A DNA stretch of 64,000 bases, taken from Flavobacterium psychrolimnae (lineage in GTDB: Bacteria > Bacteroidota > Bacteroidia > Flavobacteriales > Flavobacteriaceae). The position numbers and the translations under genes were made by a program. Positions 59,103 through 64,000 of the stretch are shown here, piece after piece (positions within the stretch are counted from its first letter, which is position 1; every line of letters starts with the position of its first letter). The notes beneath the pieces were generated by a model. That model was not told where the DNA came from, made no database searches, and worked only from the letters and a program-made list of their open reading frames with translations. The stretch is taken from NCBI RefSeq assembly GCF_003312425.1, contig NZ_QNUX01000002.1, positions 310,001 to 374,000 of the forward strand, given 5' to 3'.

Positions 59103-61502
59103 TTATTCTCCAATGATATGCAATGCTGTAAACTCCTTATCAACAATTAAATAGTTGTCATTTTCTAAAGTAATGCTGTCAAACGGGACTTCTACATTAT
59201 CGATTTCGATTGTTTTTACCTTAAATGGTAATCCAATAAGATTTATTTTGTACTTAGAATAATTCGTATCGTATTTTCCTTCTTTATGCAATTGAATGAT
59301 TAGTTCGTTTTCTCTACCGGTTGCTTGAAATGATAAAAAGCTATAACGTCCTTTTTTATAGTCATAACCATCTTGAGCATCCTCATACACTACTGATTTT
59401 TCTTTACCTTCTTTATAATAAATATCTAAAGTCAGTTCATCAAATTCCAACTCACCTACATATTGTTGCACTGGATATTTAGGAATAATTGCTCCCGCTT
59501 TTACAAAAATTGGAATCTGATCAAATTTAGTGTCCACCCAAATTTCTTTACCGCCTTTTACTTCTTCATTCGTCCAATAATTATACCATTGTCCACGAGG
59601 AATATACATTCGTCGTCCCAAAGAATTTGGTTCTAAAATAGGACAAACTAATATTTGATTTCCAAAAACAAATTCATCATTTCTGTAATGCGTTTGAATA
59701 TCTTCTTGATCATAATAAACCAATGGTTTGAGCATAGGAATTCCTTCCTCAATATACTGCCAAAACATGGTATATAAGTAAGGTAATAATTGATATCTCA
59801 AATTGACAAATTTTCTAGTGATATCGATAACTTCTTCGTCAAAAGCCCATGGCTCCTGATCTCCGTGATCTCCGGATGAGTGTGTTCTGCAAAATGGATG
59901 AAAAACGCCCAATTGAATCCAGCGTGCATATAACTCGCCTGAAGGTTGCTCTGCAAATCCACCAATATCAGATCCTGTGAAACCCATTCCTGAAATAGAC
60001 ATGCGTTGAACCTGAATATTTGCTATCCACAAATGTTCCCAAGTGGCGACATTATCTCCAGTCCAAGATGATGTGTAGCGTTGCGCGCCTGCATACGCTG
60101 ACCTCGTTATTACAAAAGGTCTTTTTGGATACGCAAAACGTTTCACACCGTGATACGTTGCTCTGGCCATTTGTGTTCCGTAAATATTGTGCGCTTTTCT
60201 ATGACTGCAAGGATTTCCATCGTAATCGTGACGTACATCCATAGGAAACGTTTTATTAGGAACCTCCATAACAGCTGGTTCGTTCATATCGTTCCACACT
60301 CCTTTTACCCCAATATCTGATATTAATTCCTTGAATAATCCTGCCCACCACTCTCTTACAGCAGGATTTGTATAATCCGGGAAGTTACATTCTCCCGGCC
60401 AAACTTTCCCTTTCATGTAAGGACCATCAGCTCTTTTACAGAAATAATCTTTCTCTAAAGCTTCTTTATAAATTGAATATTCTTTATCAATCTTGATTCC
60501 CGGATCAATAATTACCACAGTTTTAAAACCGTCCTCGGCTAATTCAGCCACCATTCTTTTAGGATCGGGGAAATATTCTTTGTTCCAAGTGAAACATCGA
60601 AAACCTTCCATGTAATCAATATCCAAATACAAAGCATCACAAGGGATTTTCAATTCTCTGAATTTTGCAGCAACTTCTTTTAGATTACTTTCCGGATAAT
60701 AGCTCCATTTACATTGGTGATATCCAAGTGCCCAAAGCGGCGGTAGCTCCGGTTTACCCGTCAAATGTGTATAGGTTGTAACGACATCCTGCATTTCAGG
60801 ACCGTAAATGAAGTAATAATTCATTTCTCCTCCTTCAGCCCAAAAACTGGTTACATTTCTTCGTTCGTGACAAAAATCAAAATAGGTTCTAAAAGTATTA
60901 TCAAAGAAAATACCGTAAGATTGTTTGTTTTGTAATCCAATATAAAACGGAACTACTTTGTACAAAGGTTCTTGGTCTTTTTGAAAAGCATATTGATCTG
61001 TGGCAAAATTTTCTAATCTCTTACCTTTAAGATTCATTTGGGTTGCTTTATCGCCAAGTCCGTAAAAACATTCTCCATCCTTAGAAGATTTACTCATTTT
61101 TACGATATTTCCACCGTATTCATAGCTTTCTTCCCAATGAAATCCCAACTCATCTTCTAAAATAATAGTGTCCTCTAAATCATAAATTGACAACCGCATG
61201 TCATTTTTTTGGATCCTGCACTTTACTTTACTGGTTTTTATCTGATAATAATCCTCAACTTCTGAAACTTCTAGGTGGTTATATCCATGGGAATGATTTT
61301 TATCTACAGCATAAGAAAAATCGTTACTGAAATATCCTTTTGTAGTAAATCTAAACCGAATTAAACTATCTCTCAATACGGTTACTTTTAATATGACACT
61401 ATTATCAGTATGGAAACTTATGGAATCAACTTCATGCTCAAAAGAGACTATTTTGGTAGGGTATAAATCTCCTTTATATTCTAATTCTGTATTTGTAATC
61501 AT
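59103..61502 (-). CDS. Alpha-glucosidase, glycoside hydrolase family 31
   Basis: A 799-residue GH31 enzyme. The N-terminal beta-sandwich (residues 1-230) leads to the (beta/alpha)8 catalytic domain, which has PPLWALGYHQCKWSYYPESNLKEV, the catalytic nucleophile Asp in GVWNDMNEPAVME (about residue 403) and the acid/base Asp in YTSSWTGDNVATWEHL (about residue 480). SGMGFTGSDIGGF and HPFCRTHSSGDHGDQEPW shape the substrate pocket. A C-terminal beta-sandwich follows. It releases glucose from alpha-linked oligosaccharides. No signal peptide is visible, so it is cytoplasmic and would process imported maltodextrin or glycogen fragments. The branching enzyme is two genes upstream. Confidence 0.94.
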   Translation of the reverse strand: MITNTELEYKGDLYPTKIVSFEHEVDSISFHTDNSVILKVTVLRDSLIRFRFTTKGYFSNDFSYAVDKNHSHGYNHLEVSEVEDYYQIKTSKVKCRIQKNDMRLSIYDLEDTIILEDELGFHWEESYEYGGNIVKMSKSSKDGECFYGLGDKATQMNLKGKRLENFATDQYAFQKDQEPLYKVVPFYIGLQNKQSYGIFFDNTFRTYFDFCHERRNVTSFWAEGGEMNYYFIYGPEMQDVVTTYTHLTGKPELPPLWALGYHQCKWSYYPESNLKEVAAKFRELKIPCDALYLDIDYMEGFRCFTWNKEYFPDPKRMVAELAEDGFKTVVIIDPGIKIDKEYSIYKEALEKDYFCKRADGPYMKGKVWPGECNFPDYTNPAVREWWAGLFKELISDIGVKGVWNDMNEPAVMEVPNKTFPMDVRHDYDGNPCSHRKAHNIYGTQMARATYHGVKRFAYPKRPFVITRSAYAGAQRYTSSWTGDNVATWEHLWIANIQVQRMSISGMGFTGSDIGGFAEQPSGELYARWIQLGVFHPFCRTHSSGDHGDQEPWAFDEEVIDITRKFVNLRYQLLPYLYTMFWQYIEEGIPMLKPLVYYDQEDIQTHYRNDEFVFGNQILVCPILEPNSLGRRMYIPRGQWYNYWTNEEVKGGKEIWVDTKFDQIPIFVKAGAIIPKYPVQQYVGELEFDELTLDIYYKEGKEKSVVYEDAQDGYDYKKGRYSFLSFQATGRENELIIQLHKEGKYDTNYSKYKINLIGLPFKVKTIEIDNVEVPFDSITLENDNYLIVDKEFTALHIIGE

Positions 61503-61546
61503 ATTTTATGGTATTTACTTTAATCTTTATCTAAAATTCAAACTTA

Positions 61547-61554
61547 CAAAATTA
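61547..61554 (-). promoter_or_regulatory. -7 promoter element for the GH31 gene
   Basis: TAATTTTG on the minus strand fits TAnnTTTG, about 45 bases before the ATG. Confidence 0.5.
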
Positions 61555-61720
61555 CTTTGTAAACCGTTAAATATGTGAGTTTTATTCACGATAACGTTGT
61601 AGTAATTTTACAATGAGATTTAGAGATTAAGAGTTATTGATTTACTTATTGTAAAATGGAAAAATTTTATATGTAACTTTTTAAACAGTATTGTTTAACA
61701 GTTAATAATAATCAATTCAT

Positions 61721-62128
61721 TCAGGGCAATTGGTTGTAATGCTCATTTAGAAATACAAATTTTCCTTCTGACATTATATTTTTAACATTAAAATTTATAA
61801 GAATTCCTTTTGGTACTTTTGCGATTTTCATTTGGCTGATTAATTTTGCTTTAAAATATGGAATAACCTCCTGAACTGCTTTTAATTCTAGCATAACACA
61901 ATCTTCTACAAATAGATCACATCTAAAATCTGTGGTTAAATTTAAATCTTTGTAGCTGAAATCAAATAAAGCTTCTGAAGTAAACTTAATATTTCTCAAT
62001 TTTAATTCATGAGCCAAGCATTTATGGTAAATACTTTCTATCATACCTGGCCCTAAATTTTTATGAACTTCAATAATTGAAGAAAAAATTTCATAACTCA
62101 AATCATCTACAAATTGTTTTGTAACCAT
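61721..62128 (-). CDS. GxxExxY protein (PD-(D/E)XK-like, PDDEXK_3)
   Basis: A 135-residue protein that carries the signature of its family, NLGPGMIESIYHKCLAHEL (GxxExxY, where the residues are Gly, Glu and Tyr), then LTTDFRCDLFVEDCVMLELKAV, whose Asp and ExK-like pair belong to the PD-(D/E)XK nuclease fold. C-terminal part: VPKGILINFNVKNI. The family is widespread in environmental bacteria, often in several scattered copies, and its role is unknown. A nuclease activity is not proven. It lies between the GH31 and glgB genes on the same strand but is probably not part of their function. Confidence 0.9.
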   Translation of the reverse strand: MVTKQFVDDLSYEIFSSIIEVHKNLGPGMIESIYHKCLAHELKLRNIKFTSEALFDFSYKDLNLTTDFRCDLFVEDCVMLELKAVQEVIPYFKAKLISQMKIAKVPKGILINFNVKNIMSEGKFVFLNEHYNQLP

Positions 62129-62323
62129 ATGATTATTGTTTTTCTGTTCTCTTCAAAAGAATATTTGTTAAATTCAACTTTTTCAAACTAAGTTATAATC
62201 TTTTTTAAAACAAAGAGAATTAGAGATTAGGAGTAATGAGTCCGAATAATTAAATTCCTTACCAAATATCTCTAATTTTTTGTAGTCATAACTTCTCTTG
62301 ACCTCTAAATCTCTTTGTAAAAA

Positions 62324-64000
62324 TTATCCGATTTTAAAAACAGTAACACTTAAAGGTGGCAAAAGTAATTCTGTTGAATAATCTCTTCCATCATAAGGCA
62401 TGGCTTCAATTGCAATTTTTTTTGCGTTTGAAACTCCGCTTCCTCCATAATTTGAAGCGTCACTATTAAAAATTTCTGTCAATTTTCCTTTTTTGGGTAA
62501 ACCAATACGATAATTAGATCGTACTATTTGTGTAAAATTGCACACAATAATGACATCATTTTTTGGATCATTTCCTTTTCGGATAAAGGACATTACAGCG
62601 TTTTGATGATCTGAATAATTAATCCATTCAAAACCATCTGCACTGAATTGTTTTTCATGCAAGGCAGGCTGGGTTTTATATAATTTGTTCAAATCAGTAA
62701 TTAATTTTTTGACTCCAGCATGAAACGGATATTGCAAAAGATGCCAATCTAAACTTCCTTCAAAATTCCACTCGCTACTTTGTCCAAATTCACTTCCCAT
62801 AAACAACAATTTTGTTCCGGGATGCATAAACATATAGCCATAGAGTAATCGTAGATTCGCGAATTTTTGCCATTCATCTCCGGGCATTCTTCCCGCAATG
62901 GATTTTTTTCCGTAAACCACTTCATCGTGAGAAAGCGGTAACATAAAATTTTCAGAAAAAGTGTATGTCATCGAGAAAGTCAAATCATTTTGATGGTATT
63001 TTCTATATACGGTATCTTTCTGAAAATATTCTAACGTATCGTGCATCCAACCCATCATCCACTTCATTCCAAAACCCAAACCACCAATGGATGTAGGTCT
63101 GGAGACCATTGGGAAAGATGTACTTTCTTCGGCGATGGTTTGTACGCCTTCATAATTAGAATAAACAGCTTCATTAAATTCTTTCAGAAAACTTATCGTG
63201 TCCAAATTTTCTCTTCCACCGTAAATATTAGGTTCCCATTCACCATCATTTCTGGAATAATCCAAATACAACATCGAAGCAACAGCATCTACGCGTAATG
63301 CATCGGCGTGATAATGATGTAACCAAAACAAAGCATTACTTATTAAAAAGGAACGTACTTCATTTCGACCATAATTAAAAACTAAACTTTTCCAATCGGG
63401 ATGATATCCTTTTCTGCGATCCGGATGTTCAAAAAGATTCGATCCGTCAAAAAATCCTAAACCATGAGCATCGTCAGGAAAATGAGAAGGAACCCAGTCG
63501 AGAATTACTCCAATTCCGGCTTCGTGTAATTTGTCTACTAAATGCATAAATTCTTGCGGATTCCCAAAACGGGAGGTTGGCGCAAAATATCCCACTAATT
63601 GATATCCCCAAGACGGATCGTAAGGATATTCCATAATAGGCATAAACTCAACATGCGTAAATCCGGTTTCTTTTATATAGTTTACTAAATCTTCTGCGAA
63701 TTCCAGATACGTCAAAAAACGATTTTCATTTGTATGCCGTTTCCATGACCCTAAATGGACTTCATAAACGGAATAAGGTTTGTCTAAACCATTATGATTT
63801 TGACGTGTTTCCATCCACTTTTTGTCTTTCCACTTATAATCTAAATCCCAAACAACTGACGCCGTATGAGGAGGTTTTTCACAGTAAAAAGCAAAAGGAT
63901 CTGCTTTCTCAGTTACAATTCCACCATTATTAGATTGTATTTTATATTTGTAGGTTGTACCTTTTTTGACATTTGGAATAAAACCTTCCCAAATTCCGGA
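62324..64000 (-). CDS. glgB: 1,4-alpha-glucan (glycogen) branching enzyme, 5' end beyond the window
   Basis: The frame runs from the stop at 62324 past the window edge, giving about 558 residues of a protein normally about 630-730 long. Visible: the end of the CBM48 domain (SGIWEGFIPNVKKGTTYKYKI), YSVYEVHLGSWKRHT, the GH13 sequence TGFTHVEFMPIMEYPYDPSWGYQ, VILDWVPSHFPDDAHGL, the nucleophile Asp in ADALRVDAVASMLYLDYSR, the acid Glu in QTIAEESTSFP, and the transition-state Asp in MLPLSHDEVVYGKKSI. A C-terminal beta-sandwich ends SVTVFKIG. It makes alpha-1,6 branches in glycogen. An ATG at 63814 lies inside the conserved region and is not the start. GH31 is two genes downstream. Confidence 0.96.
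   Translation of the reverse strand, partial: SGIWEGFIPNVKKGTTYKYKIQSNNGGIVTEKADPFAFYCEKPPHTASVVWDLDYKWKDKKWMETRQNHNGLDKPYSVYEVHLGSWKRHTNENRFLTYLEFAEDLVNYIKETGFTHVEFMPIMEYPYDPSWGYQLVGYFAPTSRFGNPQEFMHLVDKLHEAGIGVILDWVPSHFPDDAHGLGFFDGSNLFEHPDRRKGYHPDWKSLVFNYGRNEVRSFLISNALFWLHHYHADALRVDAVASMLYLDYSRNDGEWEPNIYGGRENLDTISFLKEFNEAVYSNYEGVQTIAEESTSFPMVSRPTSIGGLGFGMKWMMGWMHDTLEYFQKDTVYRKYHQNDLTFSMTYTFSENFMLPLSHDEVVYGKKSIAGRMPGDEWQKFANLRLLYGYMFMHPGTKLLFMGSEFGQSSEWNFEGSLDWHLLQYPFHAGVKKLITDLNKLYKTQPALHEKQFSADGFEWINYSDHQNAVMSFIRKGNDPKNDVIIVCNFTQIVRSNYRIGLPKKGKLTEIFNSDASNYGGSGVSNAKKIAIEAMPYDGRDYSTELLLPPLSVTVFKIG

Noticed and set aside
1..64000. CRISPR array, tRNA, rRNA or tmRNA genes
   Set aside because: I looked for regularly spaced repeats and tRNA T-arm words on both strands and found none. 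The tandem repeats present have no spacers of CRISPR type.

Overview
The window is a stretch of chromosome from a member of the Bacteroidota, most likely Flavobacterium or a close relative in the Flavobacteriaceae. It is AT-rich. Many genes are preceded by the Bacteroidota -7 promoter motif TAnnTTTG. Two type IX secretion (T9SS) genes, porX and porQ, are present, as are several small families typical of flavobacteria. Most of the window is ordinary housekeeping and envelope biology. I found no tRNA, rRNA, CRISPR array, transposase, prophage or complete mobile element.

Layout. 1-4.3 kb is the most accessory part: the tail of an RND outer-membrane component, a GyrI-like protein, a GNAT acetyltransferase, an esterase broken by a frameshift, and a two-gene unit of a RES-like protein and a small membrane protein. 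4.3-18 kb holds porX, tsaE, ald, ung, mutS2, ettA, holA, a glycosyltransferase and an OmpA-family lipoprotein. 18.3-31 kb holds a TsaC/Sua5-type enzyme, a UvrD/PcrA helicase, a TauE-type permease, an M1 aminopeptidase, a Dph6-like ATP pyrophosphatase, DUF1697 and Yip1 proteins, a frameshifted DUF2971 gene and recG. 31.3-37.8 kb is a complete RND efflux operon (adaptor, pump, TolC) followed by a bestrophin-like channel gene. 37.9-41.9 kb is an aldehyde/alcohol module: AraC regulator, DUF779 protein, butanediol-type dehydrogenase and aldehyde dehydrogenase. 42-53.5 kb holds pheT, a fasciclin protein, rpsA, a nucleoside permease, cmk, porQ and lon. 53.7-56.7 kb is a compact ECF sigma / anti-sigma / two-adhesin-like-protein operon. 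56.7-64 kb holds an MFS permease, an M48 lipoprotein protease, a GH31 alpha-glucosidase, a GxxExxY protein and most of glgB, which runs off the window end.

How genes work together. PorX and PorQ both serve T9SS. TsaE and the TsaC-type enzyme both serve t6A tRNA modification. The RND operon is a complete tripartite pump. The ECF sigma gene is translationally coupled to its presumed anti-sigma gene and has a plausible ECF-type promoter of its own, which suggests an autoregulated envelope-response unit. GH31 and GlgB are neighbours and both act on alpha-glucans.

Items most worth a second look: a dispersed intergenic repeat whose flanks are kept while the central hairpin differs between copies; the ECF unit with its GSGD-repeat protein; the RES-like/membrane-protein pair; and two genes with frameshifts that could be real decay or sequence error. 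I do not see strong evidence for a wholly new multi-gene system.
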